A stretch of DNA of 64,000 bases from the NCBI RefSeq assembly GCF_024662215.1, contig NZ_CP096115.1, positions 868,001 through 932,000 on the forward strand, written 5' to 3'. The notes beneath the pieces are model-generated. The model ran no database searches. It saw nothing but the letters and a program-made list of their open reading frames with translations, and was not told the origin of the DNA. The position numbers and the translations under genes are program-made. Below, piece after piece: positions 7,599 to 15,729 of this stretch; position 1 is the first letter of the stretch; each line of letters starts with the position of its first letter. Origin of the DNA: Methanoplanus endosymbiosus. Lineage in GTDB: Archaea; Halobacteriota; Methanomicrobia; Methanomicrobiales; Methanomicrobiaceae.

Positions 7599-10261
7599 CC
7601 GCTGAACAGCGTGAGGAAATCATAAAAGCCCTGAAAATATTTAAAAATCCGGGTGAATTGTTCGAGATACGGGCAATTTTTCCAAATAACAAAATATATT
7701 CAGGAATTTATGATAATTTTGAAGAGGCTTCGGATGATGTTTTAAATCTGGTTGACCATGAGGCAAAAGGGACATACTTTATTTTTAATGAGATTAACAA
7801 ATCCGGAAAAAAAGCAGGACATGGTTTAGCACCAAGTAGCAAAACAACCAGGGATGCAGACATAATAACCCGCAGGTGGATCCTTCTGGATATCGACCCT
7901 GACCACGGTGCAGGAACAAATGCAACCGATGAAGAGAAGGCCGATGCCCTTAAGGTTCTGAATAAGAGTTTATTGTTCTTGAGAATGGCGGGATTCCCGG
8001 AACCTGTAAAGGTTGATTCAGGAAATGGCTATCATGCCTATTTCAAAGTAAATCTGCCAAATGATACGGAATCAAGGCAATTGGTCAAGGATTTTCTATA
8101 TGTTCTTGATGGTAAATTTTCGGGGAAAGCTAAAGTTGATACTGGGGTTTTTAACTCATCAAGAATCTCAAAACTACCTGGAACACATACGCGGAAAGGC
8201 CTGAATACAGCGGAAAGACCACAAAGAATAAGCCGGATTATATCAGTTCCGGAAAAAATCGAATTGGTAACCCCTGATGCAATAAAGGCAGTTGCTCAGC
8301 TTTCTTCTTCCGGAAAAAAAGATTACCAGAAGAAAAAGGGGCACAGGAAAGTTATAATTGAAGAATTTAACAAGAAATACCTTGCTTCTGAAGTTTTAAA
8401 CTGGTATTGTCAGAGGGAAGGAGAGCGGTTTATCAGCCCAAATTCCAAGTCTCAGACACCTGGAATTGTAATTCTTGACAACGGCAGATTTTACTCACAT
8501 CATGATTCTGATAATCTGGACCCTGACCATTCAAACTCTCCGTATGATGCAATGCTGGAATATGGTTATTCCGGCAATGATGAGAAAGCCCTGGAGAAAG
8601 CCGCTGAGCTGTTGAAAATGCAGCTGATAAAAAAATCAGCCGAAGAGAAACCACAGCTCACACCGGAAAAAAAAGAAGAAATTCTGAAAGATTTTTCAGA
8701 AAAAAATGAATCCGGTTTAACTCCGGTTACATTCCTTCAGGAGCAGGTCAGAGATACAGCAGCCACTGTCTTATCAGAACTACACCGGCACAACAATCCT
8801 CCATCAATTTTTACGCGGCATAATCAGTTGGTCAGGGTGATCCGTGGCAGAGAAGGCAGACCGACAGTAGAGCAGCTTACACGGACTCATATGAGGTATA
8901 AGATGGAGCGTTCTGTTGACTGGGTAGCAATCCGCAAAAACGGAAAAGAATTAACTGCTGTTCCTGATGTGTGCCCGTGGCCTGTTGTGGATGATCTTTT
9001 ATCCATGCCTCCGGATGAATGGCCGTTTCCTAACCTGAAGGGAATAAGTGAAGTTCCAATTTTTCATCCGGACGGTTCTATTCACACAGTGCAGGGTTAT
9101 GATCCTGAATCTGAATATTATTTTTGCCCAGAAGAAGGCTTTACTATGCCGGATATTCCGGAAAATCCAACAGAAGAAGATGTTAAAAAATCAGTTGGTT
9201 TTTATAAGGACCTCTTTACAGATTTCCCGTTTGTTGATGAATGCAGCCGGACAAACGTCATTGCTGCGGTGTTTACTGCTGTTCTCAGGAAATATGTTGG
9301 GGAAATATGCCCGGCTTTTGTAGTAGATAAACCACAGGCGGGCACGGGAGCGAGTTTGCTGCAAAAAATTGTCGGCATTATTGCAACAGGTGATATCCCA
9401 GCTTCAAGAAATTTTGGAGAAACTGAGGAATTGCGCAAGGAAATTTTTACAGCGTTAAGAGATGGTGATAATATCATATTTTTCGATAACCTAAGCAGAA
9501 CTATTTCAGCTGGAATTTTGGCAAAGGAATTAACTTCACCGGAAATTGGGGGGAGAATATTGGGTAAATCCGAAAACATGAAATTAAAAAATGATGCCTT
9601 CTGGATGTTGAATGGCAACAATGTTGCCATTGGTGGAGACCTGGCAAGGCGAATATGGATTTCAAAGATTGATGCAAAGGTTGCCATTCCCTGGCAGAGA
9701 ACCGGATTTAAACATGAAAATATTAATGAGTATATTTTACAGAATCGGGGAACAGCCCTTGCAGCCGTTTACACAATAGCCCGTGCATGGGTTAAAGCTG
9801 GTTGCCCCACACCAAAGAAAATACCAAAGGTGGGAAGCTTTGAAAAATGGCGTGATATTATTGGCGGAATTGTTGAATTTTCCGGATTAAAGGATTTCAT
9901 GAAAAATTCAGATGCTGTTTATTTTGAAGCTGATTCTGAACTTGAAGAGTGGGAGGATTTCTTAAGTTTCCTGCACAAACGCTTTGATGAGCCGTGGACT
10001 GTGGCAAAGATTATTGATGATTTAAAAGCTGACCATGCAGAAAAACAGAGTCTGGAGATTATTCACCATCTGCCAACAGAGATGGCTGATGCCTGGGCAA
10101 GTAAGAAATCAGCATCATCCCGGAGCATTGCAAAAGAATTGCGAAAGCAGAAGGATAGACGTTGGCCTGGAGGGTGGATTCTCCGGGAATCTGGTTTAAC
10201 CACTGACAACAAAAAACACTGGTTTGTTGAGCACAACGGACCACAGACAAAAATATTCTAA
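7580..10261 (+). CDS. primase-polymerase (AEP) fused to an AAA+/SF3-like helicase domain, E1 replication protein
   Basis: An 893-residue replication protein. The N-terminal third has archaeo-eukaryotic primase motifs: I, LLDIDPDHG (Asp104, Asp106); II, SGNGYH (147-152, catalytic His); III, VDTGVFNSSRISKLPGT (Asp187 onward). A linker leads to a C-terminal ATPase domain (about 550-720) with a P-loop-like PQAGTGASLL near residue 585, Walker B IIFFDN near 632, a sensor-like MLNGNN near 674 and an arginine-finger-like RRIW near 690. The P-loop has Ala where the catalytic Lys is expected. The last 150 residues are probably a winged helix. It overlaps the upstream gene and ends directly before the large inverted repeat, a likely origin. 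E2 has no homologue. Confidence 0.85.
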   Translation: MLSGEMTAEQREEIIKALKIFKNPGELFEIRAIFPNNKIYSGIYDNFEEASDDVLNLVDHEAKGTYFIFNEINKSGKKAGHGLAPSSKTTRDADIITRRWILLDIDPDHGAGTNATDEEKADALKVLNKSLLFLRMAGFPEPVKVDSGNGYHAYFKVNLPNDTESRQLVKDFLYVLDGKFSGKAKVDTGVFNSSRISKLPGTHTRKGLNTAERPQRISRIISVPEKIELVTPDAIKAVAQLSSSGKKDYQKKKGHRKVIIEEFNKKYLASEVLNWYCQREGERFISPNSKSQTPGIVILDNGRFYSHHDSDNLDPDHSNSPYDAMLEYGYSGNDEKALEKAAELLKMQLIKKSAEEKPQLTPEKKEEILKDFSEKNESGLTPVTFLQEQVRDTAATVLSELHRHNNPPSIFTRHNQLVRVIRGREGRPTVEQLTRTHMRYKMERSVDWVAIRKNGKELTAVPDVCPWPVVDDLLSMPPDEWPFPNLKGISEVPIFHPDGSIHTVQGYDPESEYYFCPEEGFTMPDIPENPTEEDVKKSVGFYKDLFTDFPFVDECSRTNVIAAVFTAVLRKYVGEICPAFVVDKPQAGTGASLLQKIVGIIATGDIPASRNFGETEELRKEIFTALRDGDNIIFFDNLSRTISAGILAKELTSPEIGGRILGKSENMKLKNDAFWMLNGNNVAIGGDLARRIWISKIDAKVAIPWQRTGFKHENINEYILQNRGTALAAVYTIARAWVKAGCPTPKKIPKVGSFEKWRDIIGGIVEFSGLKDFMKNSDAVYFEADSELEEWEDFLSFLHKRFDEPWTVAKIIDDLKADHAEKQSLEIIHHLPTEMADAWASKKSASSRSIAKELRKQKDRRWPGGWILRESGLTTDNKKHWFVEHNGPQTKIF

Positions 10262-10676
10262 CATTTTTTCCTTTTCTTAAAAAAATAACTTTTGTAAAAA
10301 AAATGTAAAATTTTAAAAAATTTTGTAAATTTTTTGTTTTTTTTCATATAGAATTGCTTAACTTTTTTAAAAAAATCATAACTTTGTGTTGACTTAAAAA
10401 TTAGATAATTAGGTAAATTAGGTAAAATCCCTCCTTACGCGGGGGCGGAAAAAAAGTTTTTTTTTTTATTATTACATAAGTGCAAAAAAAAAAAAAAAAA
10501 AATTAAAAATATACGTATGAGTTATGGTGGGAATCAACCTAATTTACCTAATTATCTAATTTTTAAGTCAACACAAAGTTATAGATTTTTAAAAAAAGTT
10601 AAGTAATTCTATATTTAAAAAGACAAAAATTTACAAAATTTTACAAAAATTTTAAAAAAAATTTTAAAAATTTAAA
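10262..10676. repeat. large AT-rich inverted repeat between convergent genes, candidate E1 replication origin
   Basis: Two arms of about 110-130 bases face each other. A perfect 45-bp core lies at 10378-10422 and, reversed, at 10538-10582; outside it the arms continue with imperfect matches (for example ATAGAATTGCTTAACTTT against its reversed partner with one difference). The centre (10423-10537) has a GC-rich patch (ACGCGGGGGCGG), T runs and an uninterrupted A run of about 19. The region lies at the 3' ends of the primase gene and the reverse-strand gene at 10672, so it may also end both transcripts. Its size and place beside the replication gene suggest an origin. Confidence 0.7.
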
Positions 10677-11103
10677 ACTGGGGTAAACATGATCCTTTTA
10701 CACAAAACGCATCTTCAGGAAGTGACTTTATTTCATCCGGAAATCTCACCCTTTTTTTAACTGTGTCAAAATTGAAATTTCTATCAATCGCAAAGATCAG
10801 ATGATTCCGTTCTGAAACTTCTAATCCCAACCGAGCAAAATCACCCCTCACCCCAGGCCATTCATCAGCAACCAGGAGAAATTCTTTCAGCAGTGCAAGA
10901 GCTGCAAACTCCCGCTGTTCAGCACAAAAAATCTTCATAGCCATTTTCTGATTTGGCACAATGTGCAGCTGATAATTTGTTGACTGGTTTTTAATCAGCA
11001 TTTCAAAATTTTTAAAAAAATCAATCTGCAGCCGAACGGGATAATTTTTCACTACCACATTCAGACCAGTCAAAATTCCAATTTTGTTGAATTTCATAAC
11101 CAT
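10672..11103 (-). CDS. conserved element protein (143 aa), homologue of E2 52392-52850
   Basis: A 143-residue protein shared by both elements at low identity but with a common pattern: an N-terminal MVMK start, beta-rich first half, a PNQKMAMK segment (PNEKMFAR in E2), a helix LALLKEFLLVADEWPGVRGD (LLLELLRTADTWSGVHCD in E2), LGLEVSERN (LGLGMAERT) and a C-terminal part ending near a cysteine. It is not recognised. On the reverse strand it lies downstream of the AbrB-like gene, separated by a conserved non-coding leader. A palindrome AACCAATGGTT sits over its start, possibly an operator. Being conserved where replication genes were swapped, it probably serves a maintenance or regulatory function. 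Confidence 0.75.
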   Translation of the reverse strand: MVMKFNKIGILTGLNVVVKNYPVRLQIDFFKNFEMLIKNQSTNYQLHIVPNQKMAMKIFCAEQREFAALALLKEFLLVADEWPGVRGDFARLGLEVSERNHLIFAIDRNFNFDTVKKRVRFPDEIKSLPEDAFCVKGSCLPQF

Positions 11104-11301
11104 TGGTTATTTTTTTAATATAAAATCATTACCAAAAGTGATATTTGATAATTTCGCATCAGAGCCACACCAGGCCACCTAAAATCTATTTTAGATATTT
11201 GATGGATAAAACACACAGTGCAACCTGAGAAAAGACAACACAGGCAAAGTGTGAAGGTCAAAACTTACCATTGGTGATTATGAATTACTCATATAGATAA
11301 T
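11104..11301 (-). promoter_or_regulatory. conserved non-coding leader between AbrB-like and 143-aa genes
   Basis: About 130 of these bases are conserved with 52851-53048 of E2, including CAGAGCCACACCA, AAACACACAG, GAGAAAAGA and TGAAGGTCAAAA-type blocks, yet no reading frame is conserved. Such conservation in a spacer points to a shared promoter, 5' leader or small RNA. The orientation is assumed from the reverse-strand gene that follows. No terminator or named riboswitch is recognised. Confidence 0.45.
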
Positions 11302-11475
11302 TCAGTCATCGGCCGGACATTTTTCAATAATAAGCCGTTGACCATCAACAGTAACCCGGATTTTTTCACCTGGTGTGAATGGATAGGCATCATCACTTGT
11401 AATCAATGCAGGTATCGAAACGTAGTGTGTCCGTGATGAGGACATTTTTATAACTTTACCAAAACCTTGCTTCAT
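11302..11475 (-). CDS. AbrB/SpoVT-like DNA-binding protein (57 aa)
   Basis: A short gene starting at 11475 that encodes MKQGFGKVIKMSSSRTHYVS, then IPALITSDDAYPFTPGEKIR and VTVDGQRLIIEKC: the swapped-hairpin AbrB layout of strand, IPxxI turn, PGExIRV strand and hairpin. It is 57 residues, close to the minimal length of the family. Its E2 twin (53049-53222) is nearly identical. It is transcribed away from the small acidic protein gene, with a palindromic spacer between the two starts, so it is likely a repressor of both divergent transcripts. Confidence 0.8.
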   Translation of the reverse strand: MKQGFGKVIKMSSSRTHYVSIPALITSDDAYPFTPGEKIRVTVDGQRLIIEKCPADD

Positions 11476-11551
11476 AATTCACTTAACAAATAGGTTAGTA
11501 AATTATATATACTAATTGCTCTAATAAGTGTATCACTTAATATAATGTTAA
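11476..11551. promoter_or_regulatory. divergent promoter/operator between the AbrB-like gene and the 162-aa gene
   Basis: The spacer starts with CACTTAAC and ends with its reverse GTTAAGTG; inside lies an imperfect palindrome around TTAGTA ... TACTAA with a TATATATA centre that can serve as TATA box. The same layout is at 53223-53310 in E2 with only a few differences. Nested palindromes next to an AbrB-like gene suggest its binding sites. Confidence 0.6.
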
Positions 11552-12040
11552 GTGGTGAAAAACATGGTTGATGAAAAACAAATTTCCAGTCTGGAAGCAC
11601 GACTGCAAAAAATTGAGAACCGCATATTTGGATTAGTTGAAAAGTTCCGACCGGCGCATTATGATGAATACCAAAATCTGCATGCGAAAGGTGAATTCTT
11701 CCCGGAGATGAATGATATTTTCCTGGCTTGTGAAGGTATGACGATTGAGAGCTTGCAGGTTATGGACCGGCAAAGCCAAACCTGTATGTTTAACGAACTT
11801 TCGCTTATAAGTGAGATTGAAGAGATTACGACTTGTGCAGTCACCGTAAAAAACCCGGACGGCACACAAACAATCTATCCAGGTCGCATTGAGTTTATCA
11901 GGCACGTGGATCCAGAGGATGGTGAATATGAGCATCGCTGGTTTACAGTTGATCTTGCAAACACATTGACCCCAAAACAGAAGGGGATGAACGCCAGTGA
12001 CATAACATCAAAGGCTGTTAAGACAATGTCCAGTGAATAA
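11552..12040 (+). CDS. conserved element protein with N-terminal coiled coil (162 aa)
   Basis: A 162-residue acidic protein. The first 30 residues form a likely coiled coil (ISSLEARLQKIENRIFGLVE); the middle has the sequence QTCMFNELSLIS, and a beta part follows (TTCAVTVKNPDGTQTIYPG). E2 has two adjacent genes of the same family (53311 and 53679), which share EQTCFFEE- and KYPDGT-type segments. It opens the rightward transcript, opposite the AbrB-like repressor. The start could be the GTG at 11552 or the ATG at 11564. No known domain is recognised. Confidence 0.75.
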   Translation: MVKNMVDEKQISSLEARLQKIENRIFGLVEKFRPAHYDEYQNLHAKGEFFPEMNDIFLACEGMTIESLQVMDRQSQTCMFNELSLISEIEEITTCAVTVKNPDGTQTIYPGRIEFIRHVDPEDGEYEHRWFTVDLANTLTPKQKGMNASDITSKAVKTMSSE

Positions 12041-12462
12041 ACTAAAATCTCCTAAAAAACATTCACTCTTTTCCAAATATCAAAACGTAACATCTCATTA
12101 CCCCTGAAAGAAATTCGGCTCAAAATTTTTACTGTACAAGTTATTTTAATAGTCGTCGCCCGCGTGCGAAAAAAAACCCGCTCTCTTCATTCAGGTAATC
12201 TGAAATTTGCTCTTGATATTTCCTCACACATCAAAAACATCTGGATATCAACATATTACCCCTGAAAGAAATTCGGCTCAAAAATTTTCTGTACAAGTTA
12301 TTTTAACAGTCGCCGCCCACGTGCGAAAAAAAAATGCATAAATGCCTTTAAGTATATTGCAATTTTAATAAAAATATAATAATTATTTAATAGATAACAA
12401 TTTTATATGTTGTTGACCTTAATATTATTTAAACATAACAAAATTTTTTATGGAGGATTGAG
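12041..12462. repeat. non-coding region with two 80-bp direct repeats, upstream of the membrane-protein operon
   Basis: Copies at 12097-12176 and 12255-12334 both run from ATTACCCCTGAAAGAAATTC through CTGTACAAGTTATTTTAA to GTGCGAAAAAAAA and differ at few positions. A partial third copy is in E2 (about 54253-54321). After the second copy, about 120 bases (12326-12444) are essentially identical to 54311-54430 of E2, with TATA-like stretches, and lead to the start of the 92-aa gene. I see no gene here. The last part probably holds the operon promoter; the repeats could be protein-binding or processing sites. Confidence 0.65.
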
Positions 12463-12741
12463 ATGAGGAATCGTTTTCAAAATATAATCGTGCTGCTGCT
12501 TTTGTCAGCTGCAATTGTGCCAGCTGCAAGTGCTGCATTTCAGGTTGTGCCCTGGGTTGAGCCGACACCAGAACCAACACCTGTTGAGGAAGAACCACTG
12601 CCAATTATTCCGGCGCTGATGCTTATTGGCGGAATTAGTCTAATAGGATATTTTTTTATCCTGCCAAAATATGAAGCTAATCAAAGAAAGAAGGCTTTTG
12701 AAAAGATACGGGCGGAATCTGCACGTTTAAGGGATATTTGA
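12463..12741 (+). CDS. small signal-peptide/transmembrane protein (92 aa)
   Basis: The N terminus is a signal peptide (NIIVLLLLSAAIVPAASAA, cut probably after ASA), followed by a proline-rich outside segment (EPTPEPTPVEEEP), one membrane helix (IIPALMLIGGISLIGYFFIL) and a basic cytoplasmic tail starting LPKYEANQRKK. The E2 homologue at 54449 has the same arrangement and the shared motif FFLPKYEA or FILPKYEA. A GGAGG ribosome binding site precedes the ATG. It heads a three-gene operon conserved in both elements and is probably a structural or assembly membrane protein. Confidence 0.75.
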   Translation: MRNRFQNIIVLLLLSAAIVPAASAAFQVVPWVEPTPEPTPVEEEPLPIIPALMLIGGISLIGYFFILPKYEANQRKKAFEKIRAESARLRDI

Positions 12742-12752
12742 TGGGGATTTAA

Positions 12753-13580
12753 TTGATTCGCGAATTAATAGCCCTATTTTTTATTTTTTCGTTAACCGGG
12801 ATTTCGTGCGCTGCAACTGACGAAAGAATTTTGGATGGTGACTTTTCAGATGGTTTTGATTTTTGGCAGCGTGCCCGCCTGGACGGCGGTGCATTCCCTG
12901 TTATGTCAGACGGACAGGTTTATTTTGAAACGGAAAGCTCAGGCTTCAGCAGTATTTCACAGACAGATGTCGATTTAACAGGTGTTGGAATTGTAACTTT
13001 CACATGGTCCGGTTCTGGTTCTGGCAATTTTAAAATTCTTCTGGATCTCACAGAAATTTACTCAGAAGATGTGAATTTCTGTTCTGGAAACTCACAGGTA
13101 GATGTAAGTGATTTTTCAGGGACATACACTCTATATTTCAGGCTAGTCTCTGATTCAACATCAGAAGTTTATTTGGATGATGTTTCGGCGAAAACATCCT
13201 CACTTTACAGACCGACCGCCTCGGCTACCATCGCCATGATGAATGAAGACTCATCCGATATAATTATGTCTTATCTGGGAATTGACCAGCCTTATATAAG
13301 CGAAGATTCTACCGGCATGAATCTGTCTGCACTTGCAGGTGAGGTTTTCGGGGTGTATTCTGATTCTGGCTTAGGGCCGTTTGCGTTGTTGATTGTGTTT
13401 TGTATGCCGTTTGTTGGTCTGTGGATTATGCAGCGTGATATGATTATTCCGGGCGGAATTGGTATTTTGTTCTCCGGTTTCGTGCTTGTACGGCTTCCGG
13501 CTGATTTCCAGGGAGTGGCGGTTATGATGATCGCTGTCTGTGTTACAGCTGTGATTTATTCGATTTATGTAAGGAGGTAA
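12753..13580 (+). CDS. secreted beta-domain protein with C-terminal membrane helices (275 aa)
   Basis: A signal peptide (LIALFFIFSLTGISCAATDE) precedes a beta-sandwich-like domain of about 125 residues (ILDGDFSDGFDFWQRARLDG to VYLDDVSAKT) that resembles jelly-roll carbohydrate-binding modules. A linker and two or three membrane helices follow (GPFALLIVFCMPFVGLWIM, MIIPGGIGILFSGFVLVRL, VAVMMIAVCVTAVIYSIYV), ending in RR. The start is a TTG at 12753. The E2 homologue (54748) is about 90 percent identical by eye. The outside domain plus membrane anchor suggests a surface or spike-like protein, but no virion function can be proved from sequence. Confidence 0.75.
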   Translation: MIRELIALFFIFSLTGISCAATDERILDGDFSDGFDFWQRARLDGGAFPVMSDGQVYFETESSGFSSISQTDVDLTGVGIVTFTWSGSGSGNFKILLDLTEIYSEDVNFCSGNSQVDVSDFSGTYTLYFRLVSDSTSEVYLDDVSAKTSSLYRPTASATIAMMNEDSSDIIMSYLGIDQPYISEDSTGMNLSALAGEVFGVYSDSGLGPFALLIVFCMPFVGLWIMQRDMIIPGGIGILFSGFVLVRLPADFQGVAVMMIAVCVTAVIYSIYVRR

Positions 13581-13583
13581 AAA

Positions 13584-15647
13584 ATGGCATTTGACAATTT
13601 TAACTACAAACACAACAACAGGGGAGCCTCAGACCCGGCACTTAAAGTACCCTCTGCAACCGGAGGTCAGCCATCACAGGCCGACATAAACCGGCAGAAG
13701 AAGAAGGAGTCAATCTTTGCCGCACGTAAAGAGCGTGAGGAACGAAAAAAGCGGGAAAAAGCACAGGAGACATTCATCAACCGCGCTTACAACCCAAGAA
13801 CCGGTGAGCATTACGAGCTTAAGAAGCCCGAAGATAAAGACTCAGATTTCTCCGGGTTCTCTCAGTTTGCCGCACGGTCCGGAATTAAAATATCATCACA
13901 GTTTGGTCAGGCAAACCAGAAAATCAACCAGACGTCTGACATAGATCCTATTTTAAAAAAATTGATGACAACGACCAGTGATGTTCTCGGCGGAACCGCC
14001 CAGGTGGCCGGCTATGCCCCGGCAACAGTTGAAAAGGTATTCCAGGTTGCCGGGAAGAAAGGTGTCACCGGTGCGGCAGGAACTGTTGTGGGCGCTACAC
14101 AAACCGGACTGCAACACCAGGCAAAAACAGCTGCTGAAAATCCGGTTGACACTCTCTTACAGCTTGCCGTTGGCGGTGTGATCCTCGGTGGTGCACGTGC
14201 AGCTGCAAGACCCATAACAGCACCCTTCAGATCATACGGCACTGAAGCGGGAATCATCATCAGAGCACCCAAAACAGATGCAGCTGCAATTCACGCAACA
14301 TCAAACATTGGTCGCCTTACAAAAGGCGTAAACAGTAAATTCCTGAAAGACCCCGACCTGACAAAAATAAGAAATTTAGGTCCGCAATCCGGGAAAACCC
14401 TTGAAAGCATTCTTTCAAATGAGCCACATTCATTGTATGGGACCGTAACAACGTACGGCCAGATGCCTAAACCGCCCCGTGTAACATCTGATTTAGACGT
14501 TTTTGTGAAAAATCCGGCTGCTTTTAATGAAAACGTGCTTTCAAAACTTGGCAAAAATTATGAAATTAAGGGTTCCGGTATCGTGAATAAGGTAGGGTCT
14601 GAAAAAACTGCTCATGCTGTGGATACCCACCCAATCCCGGATGGTTATCCGGGATTTAAACAACCCAAAACAGTAAAAACAAATATTTACGCCGGAGACA
14701 AAGCGCCCAAATTGCCTTTTGACTGGATGCCTGATAAACTGCTTAAGGCTGACAAACTTACACAGGAACCCTTATACAGTCAGGCCGGCCGGAAGGCTGC
14801 CGGAGTTATGGGTGGTCCAGAAGGGAAACTTAAATGGAAATATGGTCCTGCCCCACACAGGGGAAAAGACCTTGTGGACCTCGTGGATGTAAGCCAGTAC
14901 CTTGCAGAACAGAAGAGGCAGACAATAAACCCCTTTAAGAAGGTTCAGGCGGTCAGGCTACAGAAATCAATTGATACCCTGAAGGGCACCGGAATGTATA
15001 AAGATGCCCTTAAAGCATCGCAGAAGGAAATTACAGGGAAACCCGGAGAACTTACAATAAATATCAATAAAAGTCCGAGTCCTGGTAAAATCAATGTGAT
15101 AAAACCTGTATTCTCACCATCACCAACAATACCCGGAAACAGGCGGCCATCGCCCACACCGTCAAAAACGAAAGGAAAAAGAGAGGAACCTTCTTCCCCT
15201 CCAACCGGTGGAGGTGGTGGAGGAAGAGATTATGATTTTGTTGGTAAAGGATCCCCAAAGGTTCGTGACCCGCTTGTAGGTTGGCGCCCAATAATAACGA
15301 GTCCAAGACCTGTGAAGGACCCGGACGGTTCAAAAGTCCCTGACCCGCTTATAGGTGGAAACCCGGTAATACCTATCCCTGTGGTTCCTATCCCTGTTAT
15401 TCCATCCCCGACCGGGGATGATAGTGCTGGAAGACGCGCAAGTAATGCAAAATATCCAAGGTACCATTCCGGAAAGAAGAAAAGTACGAAATCTAAAAAA
15501 TCTAAACGGAGCGTTGATGATTGGTTTAGGACGAATCCTATGCCTGGTGTTATATCCGGGAAAACACCCAAAATGCCAACGTTTAAATTAAAAACCCCTG
15601 CTTTTAAATCACCATTTGTAAAAAAAACCGGGAGAAAAAAGAAGTGA
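13584..15647 (+). CDS. large conserved element protein (687 aa) with nucleotidyltransferase-like core and basic Pro-rich tail
   Basis: It starts three bases after the preceding gene, with ribosome binding site AAGGAGG. Regions: a polar, lysine-rich N terminus (1-75); an Ala/Gly-rich stretch with hydrophobic parts (about 120-215, for example LLQLAVGGVILGGARAAA); a core (about 229-530) with GTVTTYGQMPKPPRVTSDLD then VFV, reminiscent of the GS...SDxDV site of nucleotidyltransferases; a proline- and glycine-rich linker; and a Lys-rich end (KKTGRKKK). The core is almost identical at DNA level to E2 (55590-57695), while the ends are diverged. No known family is recognised; the nucleotidyltransferase resemblance is only a motif. 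Confidence 0.7.
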   Translation: MAFDNFNYKHNNRGASDPALKVPSATGGQPSQADINRQKKKESIFAARKEREERKKREKAQETFINRAYNPRTGEHYELKKPEDKDSDFSGFSQFAARSGIKISSQFGQANQKINQTSDIDPILKKLMTTTSDVLGGTAQVAGYAPATVEKVFQVAGKKGVTGAAGTVVGATQTGLQHQAKTAAENPVDTLLQLAVGGVILGGARAAARPITAPFRSYGTEAGIIIRAPKTDAAAIHATSNIGRLTKGVNSKFLKDPDLTKIRNLGPQSGKTLESILSNEPHSLYGTVTTYGQMPKPPRVTSDLDVFVKNPAAFNENVLSKLGKNYEIKGSGIVNKVGSEKTAHAVDTHPIPDGYPGFKQPKTVKTNIYAGDKAPKLPFDWMPDKLLKADKLTQEPLYSQAGRKAAGVMGGPEGKLKWKYGPAPHRGKDLVDLVDVSQYLAEQKRQTINPFKKVQAVRLQKSIDTLKGTGMYKDALKASQKEITGKPGELTININKSPSPGKINVIKPVFSPSPTIPGNRRPSPTPSKTKGKREEPSSPPTGGGGGGRDYDFVGKGSPKVRDPLVGWRPIITSPRPVKDPDGSKVPDPLIGGNPVIPIPVVPIPVIPSPTGDDSAGRRASNAKYPRYHSGKKKSTKSKKSKRSVDDWFRTNPMPGVISGKTPKMPTFKLKTPAFKSPFVKKTGRKKK

Positions 15648-15729
15648 ACCGGATATGTATAAAATAATATTTTTTTCCACCATAATAATCAACAGTAATA
15701 TTAATATGATCATGGGTGAATGTTCTATC

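Noticed and set aside
15091-15571. Reverse-strand open frames under the Pro/Gly-rich end of the large element gene
   Set aside because: They are shadows of a low-complexity coding strand and are not conserved in length or frame between E1 and E2.
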